NCBI GenBank assembly: GCA_963801505.1
Contig: CAWDEY010000009.1
Location: 118,176 to 182,175 of the forward strand
Reading direction: 5' to 3'
From: JAOUFP01 sp963801505
GTDB lineage: Bacteria; Nitrospirota; Thermodesulfovibrionia; Thermodesulfovibrionales; UBA6898
Length of the DNA: 64,000 nt
Below, in pieces: positions 34,852 to 43,799 of the stretch; position 1 is the stretch's first letter, and each line of letters opens with the position of its first letter. Both the position numbers and the translations under genes were made by a program. Under the pieces are notes generated by a model. It did not search any database, was not told where the DNA came from, and saw nothing but the letters and a program-made list of their open reading frames with translations.

Positions 34852-36054
34852 TCAGCAGACAGGATATGTCCCTTCAGCGAGCCTGTCGCAGAAGCCGGAT
34901 ATTTCAGAAAGTTCTTTCTCCAGGATTGCCGTGACAGCCGGAGATATGTCTTTGAGCCTGACCCCTTTCCGGGGAAGGACCTGCGCGGTCGCCATATGCG
35001 GCTTATTGACAGGCGAGCCTATTCTGCTCAGGAGAAGCACATACACCTCCTCTATGCCGCCTATTTGTCTGTATATTTTCTCGGCTGTCTTGTGCGCAAG
35101 CAGGTTATAGATCTTGCCGACATGGCTTACAGGATTTTTCCCGGCCGCTGCCTCCGTGCCCATAGGTCTGTTTACTGAGATCAGGCCGTTTACACGGTTG
35201 CCCCGTCCGACCTGGCCGGAATCAGCGCCCTCAGCTGAAGTGCCCAGCAGCGTCAGATAGATGCCTCCCAGCCCCCTCCCTCTTTGGTCGAGTGTATTTA
35301 AGTTTACTGTGATGTCCCTGAAGGCCCTGTATTTCATGAGGAACTTTCTGATTGCCTTTAGACTGACCTCTTTTTTTCCGAAATATTCATCTTCTGATTT
35401 TATGAAGGCTGATATGAAGGGCATTGCGACAGTAAGGTCAAGGTCCGCGCCTGTCCTGAGGCCCATCACCTTTATGTCCTCCCCTGTCTCAGGATATCTT
35501 TCCTTGAATGTCTTTGAATTGAGATGCTGTTCGAGCGCCAGCACGACCTCCTCAGTCGGAGAGAGGGGATAATACCCAATCAGCGCCGAGGTATCGTTTG
35601 CGCCATGGACTTCTCCCGGCCGCAGAAAAATGTCCGTAAGCTCCTGTGAGCCGGGGGCCAGGACAGTCCTGTACCTGAGATGAATATCAGGGTCCACAAA
35701 ACGCAGGTTCCGCCTGATCCATTGCTTTGCAGCTTGTACTGCTATCTCCTTGACAGGGACCTTTCTGCCTCCAGCTGAAAATGTTGCCCTGTCGCCGATA
35801 ATGAGCTCCATGGGTTTTGTGAGTTTCCCTCCCCCAAATTCGATAACTGTCCTGCCTGCCGCGAGCAGACCCTTGTCTATGTTGTGGTGGAGTATTGTCC
35901 CGAAGGTATTTTTGTATTCCCTGCAGAGGGCTATGGATACGGCTTCCATCAGGGCATCGCACATGAAGTCAGGATGACCTCTGCCTTTTCTCTCGACTAT
36001 CTCTACCCTGTGGCCGGTTACTGACCTGCCCCTGAAAGCCTCTACAACTATCAT
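34852..36054 (-). CDS. Archaeal-type S-adenosylmethionine synthetase
   Basis: This protein of about 400 aa belongs to the archaeal MAT family (PF01941), not bacterial MetK. Diagnostic stretches are VEIVERKGRGHPD with the following MCDALME, FGGGKLTKPMELIIGDR, and GTSAEGADSGQVGRGNRVNG. It makes S-adenosylmethionine from ATP and methionine. ATG 36054 is preferred; the frame opens at TTG 36090 without a better binding site. It stands alone between repeats. Archaeal-type MAT is uncommon in bacteria, so transfer from archaea is likely; whether a bacterial MetK also exists is not visible. Confidence 0.93.
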   Translation of the reverse strand: MIVVEAFRGRSVTGHRVEIVERKGRGHPDFMCDALMEAVSIALCREYKNTFGTILHHNIDKGLLAAGRTVIEFGGGKLTKPMELIIGDRATFSAGGRKVPVKEIAVQAAKQWIRRNLRFVDPDIHLRYRTVLAPGSQELTDIFLRPGEVHGANDTSALIGYYPLSPTEEVVLALEQHLNSKTFKERYPETGEDIKVMGLRTGADLDLTVAMPFISAFIKSEDEYFGKKEVSLKAIRKFLMKYRAFRDITVNLNTLDQRGRGLGGIYLTLLGTSAEGADSGQVGRGNRVNGLISVNRPMGTEAAAGKNPVSHVGKIYNLLAHKTAEKIYRQIGGIEEVYVLLLSRIGSPVNKPHMATAQVLPRKGVRLKDISPAVTAILEKELSEISGFCDRLAEGTYPVC

Positions 36055-36101
36055 ATCTGCAATTGTATCAGGAAAGACTTTTAAGGACAATTATCATTTC
36101 T

Positions 36102-36245
36102 GAAAGCGGTCAGCGTTCAGCAATGAGCTATCAGCGGCAAGCGGAAAACATAAAGCCCACAGGTGAGTTCGGCAGAGCATCCTAATAAAGGCTCTCATTG
36201 GCCTTTTCTTGCTGAAAGCTGACCGCTGGGTGCTGAACGCTAAAC
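36102..36245. repeat. TCAGC-rich inverted repeat
   Basis: Left arm GCGGTCAGCGTTCAGCAATG and right arm GCTGAAAGCTGACCGCTGGG with TGCTGAACGC enclose about 100 bases. A second copy is at 39998-40130. Confidence 0.7.
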
Positions 36246-36292
36246 TACGATTCTGACCGTGAGTGTTATTATTATGATACAATGGTTACGCC

Positions 36293-37135
36293 TTGAGAAA
36301 GTTATTGCGTAAAATTATGCTGACAGTCACCGCGCTCATTTTATTCTTTCTGCTTGCTTCTGTCTATTTGTATTATAGACAAGACAGCATGCTTTTTTCC
36401 CCTGACAGGGAAATCCGGCAGACTCCGAATAATATCGGCCTTGAGTACGAGGAAGTCAGCTTAACAACTAAAGACAGTGTGGGGATAAACGGCTGGTTCA
36501 TACCTGCGGAGAACGAAAAAGGGGTGGTCCTTTTCTGTCATGGCAATGCAGGGAATGTTTCTGACAGGCTGGACTCGATAAAGATCTTTCATGACCTGGG
36601 ACAGAGCGTACTGATCTTCGATTACAGGGGATATGGAAAGAGCGGGGGGACCATATCTGAAAAAGGGACCTATCTCGATGCCGAAGCAGCCTGGGACTAT
36701 CTGACAGAGGTCAGGCACAAGTCATCAAAGAATATAGTAATCTTCGGTCGTTCACTCGGAGGGGCCATAGCTGCTGAAACAGCCTTAAGAAAGGGACCGG
36801 CCTGCCTTATCCTGGAGTCAACCTTCATGTCAGTCCCTGCTATCGCCAGAAAGTATTACCCATGGCTGCCAGTCGGCCTCATTGCGAAATACCGGTATGC
36901 AACATTGGACAAGATAGGCCTTATCAGAGGTCCCAAGCTTATTGTCCACAGTAAGGAAGACGAGATAATCCCCTTTGAGCACGGACTGAAAATCTATGAA
37001 AAAGCTGTCTTCCCCAAAGAATTCATGGAAATCAAAGGCGGCCATAACGAGGGGTTTATGCTCTCCGGAGATTCTTACAGAAAAGGGCTGGAGAGTTTCC
37101 TGGATCACTGCATGAAGCGCGATATTGCCCCTTGA
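36293..37135 (+). CDS. Membrane-anchored alpha/beta hydrolase
   Basis: This 280-aa protein has an N-terminal membrane helix (LTVTALILFFLLASVYLYY) and an alpha/beta hydrolase fold. HGNAGN forms the oxyanion region, the nucleophile Ser is in FGRSLGG (about residue 153), the acidic residue is in HSKEDEIIPFEH and the His is in KGGHNEGF. It resembles the serine aminopeptidase S33 / BEM46-like group. The frame opens at TTG 36293; ATG 36317 is an alternative but would shorten the anchor. Substrate unknown. No operon partner is visible. Confidence 0.85.
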   Translation: MRKLLRKIMLTVTALILFFLLASVYLYYRQDSMLFSPDREIRQTPNNIGLEYEEVSLTTKDSVGINGWFIPAENEKGVVLFCHGNAGNVSDRLDSIKIFHDLGQSVLIFDYRGYGKSGGTISEKGTYLDAEAAWDYLTEVRHKSSKNIVIFGRSLGGAIAAETALRKGPACLILESTFMSVPAIARKYYPWLPVGLIAKYRYATLDKIGLIRGPKLIVHSKEDEIIPFEHGLKIYEKAVFPKEFMEIKGGHNEGFMLSGDSYRKGLESFLDHCMKRDIAP

Positions 37136-37190
37136 AGAGATATCTGAAAAAAGCACTTTGCGATAATCCGTTATTTAAGAATACAATATA

Positions 37191-37400
37191 GTGATGAAGG
37201 ATTATTCCAGACAAAGGCACTATTGTGAGACAACAAGGAAGCTGCACGTGCCCTGTCCCCACCGTGAAAAGACAGGCATTACAGTGCATGTGGTTGTGAA
37301 GGATGGTTACTGCTACCGCTCGGAAAACTGCATGGCCATCTGGTGCAAATATAACAGGCTTCAGTCAGACATCAAGACCCTTCTTTCTTTGACGTGGTAG
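37191..37400 (+). CDS. Small Cys-rich protein (tentative)
   Basis: This 69-aa frame has six Cys residues in an orderly layout (RHYCETTRKLHVPCPHREK, DGYCYRSENCMAIWCKYNRL), suggesting a zinc-binding mini-domain. A promoter-like pair TTGCGA / TACAAT, 18 bases apart, ends about ten bases before the ATG, so the mRNA would be nearly leaderless; no ribosome binding site is seen. Not recognised. It could be a spurious frame, but the Cys pattern and promoter favour a gene. Confidence 0.45.
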   Translation: MMKDYSRQRHYCETTRKLHVPCPHREKTGITVHVVVKDGYCYRSENCMAIWCKYNRLQSDIKTLLSLTW

Positions 37401-37479
37401 TGGCATACCTGAAATTGAATCCCTAACATTAGACCACTTTTTCACCCTGAATAAACCTGGATAAATCTAAAGACCGTAA

Positions 37480-37615
37480 TTAAACCACAGAGAAGCAGAG
37501 ATCACAGAGTAAAATTAAGGAGTTACGGGCAGGACAGGGGCAACCAAATTGGTCAGTCCCCTATTTGACTCAAACCTGCGTTTTCTCAGCGTCTCTGTGC
37601 CTCCGTGGTGAATGA
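37480..37615. repeat. CCACAGAG-type inverted-arm repeat
   Basis: TAAACCACAGAGAAGCAGAG and GTCTCTGTGCCTCCGTGGTG form the two arms. The rest of 37401-37957 shows no gene. Confidence 0.7.
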
Positions 37616-37957
37616 ACTGCCGTTTTTAGGATAAAGGGTTTGGAACAAAACACAACCATATTAAAAAAAGAGCTTAGATACAGTGTTTGGAGACCAGTGG
37701 CTGAGGCATGTTCCCAATGACCTCATTTTTTGAATACAACAACTTGATTTAAAACAAATATATTACTGCCTAATTATTGGGCAAAACGAAGAGAATCCTG
37801 CCAGCAGAAGCTATGCCGGACTTGCCGGGAAAGTTACTGACAATCAATTAACTTTTGTTAGTAAATATACTTGTTGCTGAATTTATTAATTAAAAAAGAC
37901 AACATTTATTGGAGAAAATCAAAACCCGGCAGGTCCAGGCTAACTTGCTGAATTTAT

Positions 37958-38044
37958 TGGTGCCGATGGAGAGAATCGAACTCTCACGAGGTTGCCCTCA
38001 CCGGATTTTGAGTCCGGCGCGTCTGCCAGTTCCACCACATCGGC
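37958..38044 (-). tRNA. tRNA-Leu (anticodon CAA)
   Basis: The minus strand folds as an 87-nt class II tRNA. Acceptor GCCGATG pairs with CATCGGC, with A73 and an encoded CCA. The D-arm is TGGTGGAACTGGCAGACGC, and anticodon stem CCGGA/TCCGG encloses CTCAAAA, giving anticodon CAA for codon UUG. A long variable arm (GAGGGCAACCTC) and TTCGATT in the T-loop complete it. A -10-like TATACT lies about 15 bases upstream. Confidence 0.95.
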
Positions 38045-38100
38045 ACAGTTTTGATAGTATACAAAATTTCAATATCGATATGATAGTTTTTATCAAAATA

Positions 38101-39762
38101 TCAGTCAGGGTTTCCCATGCTGAGCGCCTGACCCAGGGCAGGGATAAAATCCTTTTTTCTCGACATGACTCTCGGCAAAATACAGGTGTTGTTTTCTATT
38201 TTTACATTGAAGGCCTTCTCAACGATCCAGGCCTCACCTTTTACGAGGACGCGTTCATAAGAGGCAAGCAGGGGGTTTGTTATGAGAAGCACTGTGAGGT
38301 CATAGGCGACTTCAATTCTTATGCGCTCCAGTTCGGCAAGAAGCGCCGGCTCTATCCAGTCGACTTCTTCACAGTCAAGCACCATCATCTGGCTTACTCC
38401 CAGCTTTTTCCCGCTGATAAGGAATTCCTTGAAGTCAGCAGCAATCAGTTGGGCTGCCGACTTATTTTCCATATTGATACTGGCGTGAAGGAGTTCTTTT
38501 CCGTATATCTTCAGCGAAACACCGGCGATTTCGGCAAGCTTCGCAGCAGTCTCCCGGTCGCGATCAGTTGTTGTGGAAAGGGTGAGCAAAAGGGTATCGG
38601 AGAGTATACCTGAGAGAAGGACCCCGGCGATCTCGGAAGGGATATGTATCTGATGGAGGAACATCATGCCTGCCACAACAGTGCAGGTGCTTCCTATCGG
38701 GTCATTGTATACGTAAATCGGCGCAACTGTGGATATGTCGCCCACACGGTGGTGGTCAATGATCTCAAGAATCTCAGCATCCCCGATATTTTCGACTGCC
38801 TGGGAAACTTCATTATGGTCCACCAGGATCGCCCTTTTTCGGACAGGCTGAAGGAGGTCAGTCCTGGTTATAAAACCAATCAGCCTGTTGTCACCGTCTA
38901 CCACTATAGCGGAGCGGTATTCCGATTCCAGAATTCTCTTCCGAAGTTCAGTCATGGGAGTGTAAAGGCCCACAGCTGAAGTATTTGAGCACATGATTGC
39001 TGCAACAGGCTCTGACATGGTCATGAGCTGCACTGTTGCAAAGGCATGGTGAGGAGAGGAGATGAGCAGTGTGCCGCGGTCTTCTGAAACGGCAATAATA
39101 TCACCGCCTATGGGCATGCCGTCAGTTACGATCAGGGCAGAACAGCCCGACAGTATCAGGTCGAGCTGAATGTCATGCTGGTCACCGATAATAACAACGT
39201 CGCCGGGATGGACCCTGTTGAGGAGAGTGCCTTTCTGCATTGAGGCGATAAATATTTTCCCTGTAAGAGAGCCGATTTTTTTTGAGTTGCTGATGACACG
39301 TCCATCGAGTGTTTTAATAAGGATATCGAGGCTTAAGGGCGCTTCCTTAAGGTCACTAAAACCCACGCTGTCCATATAATGTTTTGCTATGTCCTTAAGT
39401 CCGACTATGCCGGAGACGCGGCCGCTCTCATCCACTACAGGGAGAGACCTGACTCCTGTTTCCCGCATGAGGAGCGAAAGGGCCTGTACGGAATCATGTT
39501 TATGGATGGCGATCGGTTTTTTAAATTCCAGATCGCTGACAGTAGCAGTAAGGCTTTCTATCATATTAGGCACAGGAACTCCAAAACGTTCCAGCACAAA
39601 CTTCGTCTCCTCATTGATTTTCCCTGCGCGGGCCGGTGAAAAGACAAAGCGCTTGTCAGTGACATTTTTGAAATATGCATAACTGATAGCAGAGCAGACA
39701 GAATCAGTGTCAGGATTTGTATGGCCTATGACATGGACGATCTTTGATTTCTGCGCAGTCAT
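38101..39762 (-). CDS. ppaC: Family II inorganic pyrophosphatase with CBS and DRTGG domains
   Basis: This 553-aa enzyme hydrolyses pyrophosphate with Mn/Co. The DHH catalytic half begins VHVIGHTNPDTDSVCSA. A regulatory insert follows with two CBS motifs (SLPVVDESGRVSGIVGLKDI and AIVVDGDNRLIGFITRTDL) flanking a DRTGG-type domain. Then VDHNEVSQAVENI, EIIDHHRVGDIS and the C-terminal DHHA2 domain ending MSRKKDF complete the enzyme. Known CBS-PPases are regulated by adenine nucleotides, the DRTGG forms also by diadenosine polyphosphates. The gene follows the DUF6485 ORF by four bases. Confidence 0.93.
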   Translation of the reverse strand: MTAQKSKIVHVIGHTNPDTDSVCSAISYAYFKNVTDKRFVFSPARAGKINEETKFVLERFGVPVPNMIESLTATVSDLEFKKPIAIHKHDSVQALSLLMRETGVRSLPVVDESGRVSGIVGLKDIAKHYMDSVGFSDLKEAPLSLDILIKTLDGRVISNSKKIGSLTGKIFIASMQKGTLLNRVHPGDVVIIGDQHDIQLDLILSGCSALIVTDGMPIGGDIIAVSEDRGTLLISSPHHAFATVQLMTMSEPVAAIMCSNTSAVGLYTPMTELRKRILESEYRSAIVVDGDNRLIGFITRTDLLQPVRKRAILVDHNEVSQAVENIGDAEILEIIDHHRVGDISTVAPIYVYNDPIGSTCTVVAGMMFLHQIHIPSEIAGVLLSGILSDTLLLTLSTTTDRDRETAAKLAEIAGVSLKIYGKELLHASINMENKSAAQLIAADFKEFLISGKKLGVSQMMVLDCEEVDWIEPALLAELERIRIEVAYDLTVLLITNPLLASYERVLVKGEAWIVEKAFNVKIENNTCILPRVMSRKKDFIPALGQALSMGNPD

Positions 39763-39766
39763 TTCT

Positions 39767-39970
39767 CTATTGCCCTTGTTGTTTCCGCATACTGATAAAA
39801 TTACTTATGGAACGATCATAGGTTTTCTCGTACTCTTTGTTAAAAAAACAGGCAGGGAGTTCGTCGCTGTTCCGGTGATAGCGCATGCATTCGCAGCATT
39901 TGTATTTCCTTGGGCATGGCTCATATGTGCAATTGCAGTTCAGTTTGTTTTTTTCTGTAATACACTCCAT
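39767..39970 (-). CDS. Small Cys-rich DUF6485-like protein
   Basis: This 67-aa protein (MECITEKNKLNCNCTYEPC...) has eight Cys: CNC, CPRKYKCCEC, and CFF. It contains YHRNSDELPACFF and TYDRSI, a pattern I recognise from DUF6485. ATG is preceded by AAGGAGG. The stop lies four bases before the pyrophosphatase ATG, so they are coupled. Metal binding is likely; function unknown. Confidence 0.8.
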   Translation of the reverse strand: MECITEKNKLNCNCTYEPCPRKYKCCECMRYHRNSDELPACFFNKEYEKTYDRSISNFISMRKQQGQ

Positions 39971-39997
39971 AAGCGCCTCCTTGGTTCAAATTTTTGT

Positions 39998-40130
39998 AAG
40001 CGTTCAGCCGTCAGCAATTAGCTGTCAGCGAAAAGCATAAGTTCCACAGCCCATAGCGAGTTAGAGCCCTGGTAGTTCTCTTTTCAGCCTTACTTTGCTG
40101 AAAGCTGACCGCTGAAGGCTGATAGCCGAA
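39998..40130. repeat. TCAGC-rich inverted repeat
   Basis: GCGTTCAGCCGTCAGCAATT and GCTGAAAGCTGACCGCTGAA are the arms; the family is the same as 36102-36245. Confidence 0.7.
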
Positions 40131-40181
40131 CTATTCAACTTTTAAACTGCCAACCACTAAACCCCATGACTTAAGCCCTGT

Positions 40182-41564
40182 TTATTTACCGATACAGAAT
40201 GTGCTGAATATTTTATCCAGAATTTCCTCTGTAGTTACCATACCTGTTATCTCCCCCAGGCTGTCAAGTGTGTCTCTCAGCTCAATAGAGAATAATTCAA
40301 GGGGCTGATCTAAAGACAAGAGTCCAATCGCCAGGCCCAGGGAGGATGAAGCTTTGTCTAGGGCTGTTTTGTGCCGTATGTTTGTCACAACCACCCCTTC
40401 ATGTTCTTCGTTCCAGTTCCTGAGATTTGAATGAAAGATAAGGGATTTCAGAGCTTCAATCCCCTCTCCGGACAGGGCCGACAGGCAGATATGCTCTCTT
40501 CCCTTTTCGCTGATGGCATCAAGGGAAAGTTTGGCAGGCAGGTCTGATTTGTTTATAACGACCACGGCCTTCTTCCCTTTGATAAGTTCCAGAAGTTGGA
40601 AATCATCCTCTTTAAGAGGTTCGCTTCCGTCCATGAGCGCTATGATAAAATCAGCATTATTGATCGCATTGAGGCTTCTGCGTATGCCCTCTTTTTCAAC
40701 AAGCTCATCGGAATTTCTTATGCCGGCGGTATCCATTATCCTTATAGGCAGGCCTTTGATATTAAGGTAATCCTCGATTGTGTCCCTTGTTGTCCCTGGC
40801 AAATTAGTAACAATGGCACGTTCCTTTTTCAGCAGCAGATTGAGCAAAGATGATTTGCCGACATTAGGCCTGCCGACTATCGCCACAGAAAGCCCGTCCC
40901 TGAAAAAACGCGCTTCCTGAAATGTATTTGAAAGATCATCAATCTCTTTCTTGATCTCTGTCAGCTGGCCACGGATTTCTAAGGCGGTCGTTGTCTCGAT
41001 TCCGTCTTCAGGAAAATCTATATATGCCTCTGCAGAGGCGCACGTGTTGATCAACTTCTCCCTGATGTCCTTGAGTTTTTCGGACAATCCGCCCTGGAGC
41101 TGTTCGATCGCAATTTTCATGCTTTCTTCGGTCCTTGCAGAAATAACATCGAACACAGCCTCTGCCTGGGTGAGGTTTATCCTGCCGCTCAGAAAGGCCC
41201 TTTTTGTGAATTCGCCCGGATCTGCCAGACGGGCGCCCTGTGCGAGCACGGTTTCAAGGGTCCTCCTTACAGAGATCATGCCGCCATGACAATTTATCTC
41301 AACCAAATCCTCTTTTGTATATGAATTGGGGGAATGCATTATTGCAAGGAGGGCCTCATCCATAACCGAGTTATCGGCCGGATTAATAACATGACCGTAC
41401 AACAGTGAAGCATGCCGCGCAGTTGAAGGGGTACAGGCTTTTTTGGGGCGAAAGACTCTGTCTGCAATATCAAGAGATAGAGGCCCGCTGATACGCACAA
41501 TGCCTATACCGCCCTGACCAACAGGCGTTGAAATCGCTGCTATGGTATCGTTTTCAAAACGCAT
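40182..41564 (-). CDS. mnmE: tRNA modification GTPase MnmE
   Basis: This 460-aa protein, with MnmG, installs the 5-substituted uridine at the tRNA wobble position. The N-terminal folate-binding domain (IAAISTPVGQGGIGIVRISG) is followed by a helical domain. The inserted G domain has GRPNVGKSSLLN (about residue 228), TTRDTIED, DTAGIR and NKSD. The C-terminus ends FCIGK with the catalytic Cys. It lies downstream of yidC on the same strand, as in the common rpmH-rnpA-yidD-yidC-mnmE order, with a repeat in the gap. Confidence 0.97.
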   Translation of the reverse strand: MRFENDTIAAISTPVGQGGIGIVRISGPLSLDIADRVFRPKKACTPSTARHASLLYGHVINPADNSVMDEALLAIMHSPNSYTKEDLVEINCHGGMISVRRTLETVLAQGARLADPGEFTKRAFLSGRINLTQAEAVFDVISARTEESMKIAIEQLQGGLSEKLKDIREKLINTCASAEAYIDFPEDGIETTTALEIRGQLTEIKKEIDDLSNTFQEARFFRDGLSVAIVGRPNVGKSSLLNLLLKKERAIVTNLPGTTRDTIEDYLNIKGLPIRIMDTAGIRNSDELVEKEGIRRSLNAINNADFIIALMDGSEPLKEDDFQLLELIKGKKAVVVINKSDLPAKLSLDAISEKGREHICLSALSGEGIEALKSLIFHSNLRNWNEEHEGVVVTNIRHKTALDKASSSLGLAIGLLSLDQPLELFSIELRDTLDSLGEITGMVTTEEILDKIFSTFCIGK

Positions 41565-41594
41565 CAGCGTAAAACAACTTGGATGAAGAAAGCA

Positions 41595-41690
41595 ATTTAA
41601 TCCAGAGAAGACACAGAGACATACATCGATAATAAGATATAAACAATCTGCTTTTATAAGTTTCTCTGTGCACTCTGTGGTAACGTTTTC
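41595..41690. repeat. CCACAGAG-type repeat between yidC and mnmE
   Basis: GAGAAGACACAGAGACAT and TTTCTCTGTGCACTCTGTGG form inverted arms; no gene. Confidence 0.6.
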
Positions 41691-41703
41691 AGCTTTTTAC
41701 GGC

Positions 41704-43254
41704 TCAGGCTGCTTGCTTTGCAACTTTTCTGTTGACGAAGAACTGCTGTATGATGCTTTGGATGTTGTTTACAAGCCAGTACAATACAAGGCCTGAAGCG
41801 AAATTCAGAAACATAAACGTAAATACTATGGGCATTAGCATCATCAGCTTTGCCTGTTTGGGGTCCATGGTTGACGGCGTCATCCTCTGCTGGATAACCA
41901 TGGTTATTCCCATGAGATATGGAAGAGGTCCGCCCAGGGAAAAACCTGCGATGTGCCCAAAAAGGGCATCCGGTGCAGACAGGTCTGTTATCCAGAGGAT
42001 GAAGGGAGCGCCCCTGAGTTCTATGGATACGAGAAGGACCTTATACAAGGCAAAGAATACCGGTATCTGAAGCAGCATGGGGAGACACCCTCCCACAGGG
42101 TTTACCTTGTGTTTTTTGTAAAGCGCTGTCATCTCCTGCTGCATCTTCTGCGGGTCTTTTTTGTATTTTTCCTTTATCTCCGCCATCTTCGGCTGAAGTT
42201 CCTGAAGCTTCCGCATGGATTTCTGGCCTTTGTTAAGGAGCGGGATGAAGGGGAGCCTGGTGACAATAGTGAGCAGAATGATCGACCATCCGTAGTTGCC
42301 GATGAAGCCGTGGAAGAATATCAGTACCCAGAACAGCGGCCGCGCTATGATCGAGAAGAAGCCGTAGTTAATTATATACTCAAGCCCGTTATTGAGTTTT
42401 TCAAGTCTTTTTTGTTCTTTGGGGCCTGCATAGAGAACAAATTTGTTTACACCCGGCTTGCCCTTAAAGGCGATGACAGGGCTGTCTTTATACATCCATG
42501 CCCTTGCCTCCTCAACAGGGGTCGCAGGGACGAGCGCGGAAAAGAAATACTTGTCCTCCTGGGCAATCCACCTCAGATTTTCCTTGAATATATTAGGTTC
42601 TTTAAGTTTTTTCGGGTTTAATTCTTTCAGGTCTGTGCCGGTCAGCAAAACAGGCCCGATCTGGGTGCCGCTGCTCGCCGTGCTGTCATATATTCCGAAA
42701 TCCGAACCAAGCGATATCCAGTATTCAGGGATGCCTGCAACTTCATCGCTAATATCTACTTTGTATGTGTCCGCATAAAAGGTATATGTTCTCCTTATGG
42801 AGATTCCTTCACGGGAGTATTCAAATATGATTGTCCCCGAGGGCTTATTGCTGTCAAGCACCAGGTCTGTTCCTGATACGCTGAAATCGACATTGGCCAG
42901 ATCAAAGGAATTATTTGCCCCGAGGCTCAGAGCAGGAAGAACGCCCGGTTGTTTCAACAGAATAACGTCCTGTCCTTTTTTGTCTTTATATGCCTTAATG
43001 GCCCATGATTTTATTGTGCCGCCTTTTGAGGAGAGCACAGCAGAATAGAAGTCATTTTCTACCTTTATCTCCCTTTCTCCGGCAGATGCCGTGACCGGTA
43101 TGACAGGGATTGTCACAGGCGCAGGCGCTTCTGCCTTTTTCTCAACAACAGGCTGAGATGGTTTGACCTGCGGCGGCGGTTGAGGAAATAAAAACTGGTA
43201 TCCGATAATTACAGCTATAGAAAGTATTATTGCTAAGAGAGTTTTGTTATCCAT
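41704..43254 (-). CDS. yidC: Membrane protein insertase YidC
   Basis: This 516-aa inner-membrane insertase has the Gram-negative layout. An N-terminal anchor (LLAIILSIAVIIGYQFLF) is followed by a Pro-rich linker and a large periplasmic beta domain (about 60-290). The 60KD_IMP core comes next, with GNYGWSIILLTIVTRLPFIPL, cytosolic KMAEIKEKYKKDPQKMQQEM and the final membrane helices ending VNRKVAKQ. It receives proteins alone or from SecYEG; secDF-yajC is nearby at 44190. The stop of yidD is two bases before its ATG. Confidence 0.97.
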   Translation of the reverse strand: MDNKTLLAIILSIAVIIGYQFLFPQPPPQVKPSQPVVEKKAEAPAPVTIPVIPVTASAGEREIKVENDFYSAVLSSKGGTIKSWAIKAYKDKKGQDVILLKQPGVLPALSLGANNSFDLANVDFSVSGTDLVLDSNKPSGTIIFEYSREGISIRRTYTFYADTYKVDISDEVAGIPEYWISLGSDFGIYDSTASSGTQIGPVLLTGTDLKELNPKKLKEPNIFKENLRWIAQEDKYFFSALVPATPVEEARAWMYKDSPVIAFKGKPGVNKFVLYAGPKEQKRLEKLNNGLEYIINYGFFSIIARPLFWVLIFFHGFIGNYGWSIILLTIVTRLPFIPLLNKGQKSMRKLQELQPKMAEIKEKYKKDPQKMQQEMTALYKKHKVNPVGGCLPMLLQIPVFFALYKVLLVSIELRGAPFILWITDLSAPDALFGHIAGFSLGGPLPYLMGITMVIQQRMTPSTMDPKQAKLMMLMPIVFTFMFLNFASGLVLYWLVNNIQSIIQQFFVNRKVAKQAA

Positions 43255-43256
43255 AA

Positions 43257-43466
43257 TTATCTGACGGGGTCAAAGCCCCCGGGATGAAAAGGGTGGCAGC
43301 GCAATAGCCTGCGTACAGACAAAAAACCCCCTTTCAACGCTCCGTATCTGCTGATGGCTTCCATGGAATATTCTGAACATGTCGGAGTAAACCTGCAACT
43401 GACAGGCAGAAGGGGTGAAAAGGCGTATTTATATGTTTTTATTATTGTTATTAACAGTGTCTTCAT
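43257..43466 (-). CDS. yidD: Membrane protein insertion factor YidD
   Basis: This protein of about 69 aa carries the family residues YKYAFSPLLP, SCRFTPTCSEYS and RRLLRCHPFHPGGFDPV. The frame is open to TTG 43496, but ATG 43466 gives the usual length. It overlaps the 3' end of rnpA by 38 bases and abuts yidC. Confidence 0.93.
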   Translation of the reverse strand: MKTLLITIIKTYKYAFSPLLPVSCRFTPTCSEYSMEAISRYGALKGGFLSVRRLLRCHPFHPGGFDPVR

Positions 43467-43788
43467 TTTTGTCGAGCCTGGGAAATATTTTGACAATGCT
43501 CATCTGTAAATCAGAAAATTCAGCTTCAGCTGAAGCGCTTCTTGCAACAACAACAAAGTCAAATCGCAAGCGTCTGTCTGTCAGCTGTTGTCTGAATATT
43601 TCCCGCAGACAGCGTTTAATCCTGTTTCGAACAACAGCATTTCCAACTTTTCTGCTTACAGCAAGGCCGATTCTGCAACAGGGCAGTTCGTTTGGCAATG
43701 CGTAAATAATGAGTAATTTTGAAGGAAATTTAGATCCAAGTTCAAAGACCTTCTTGAAATCGCCACGCTTTGTGATAGGGCAGAAAAC
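43429..43788 (-). CDS. rnpA: Ribonuclease P protein component, start codon unclear
   Basis: This binds RNase P RNA and aids tRNA 5' processing. The core GLAVSRKVGNAVVRNRIKR is unmistakable. Upstream in the same frame the N-terminal family region continues (KRGDFKKVFELGSKFPSK and LLIIYALPNE), but no ATG, GTG or TTG occurs before it. The first TTG is inside the conserved part, and the frame closes at a TAA within rpmH. Translation must therefore start at a rare codon (e.g. ATC 43776) or the sequence has an indel. The end given is approximate. Confidence 0.85.
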   Translation of the reverse strand, partial: VFCPITKRGDFKKVFELGSKFPSKLLIIYALPNELPCCRIGLAVSRKVGNAVVRNRIKRCLREIFRQQLTDRRLRFDFVVVARSASAEAEFSDLQMSIVKIFPRLDKNEDTVNNNNKNI

Positions 43789-43799
43789 CTTTTTGCCTT

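Noticed and set aside
37909..38613. 234-aa plus-strand frame over the tRNA-Leu and pyrophosphatase
   Set aside because: It is antisense to a clear tRNA and to the conserved end of the CBS-PPase.
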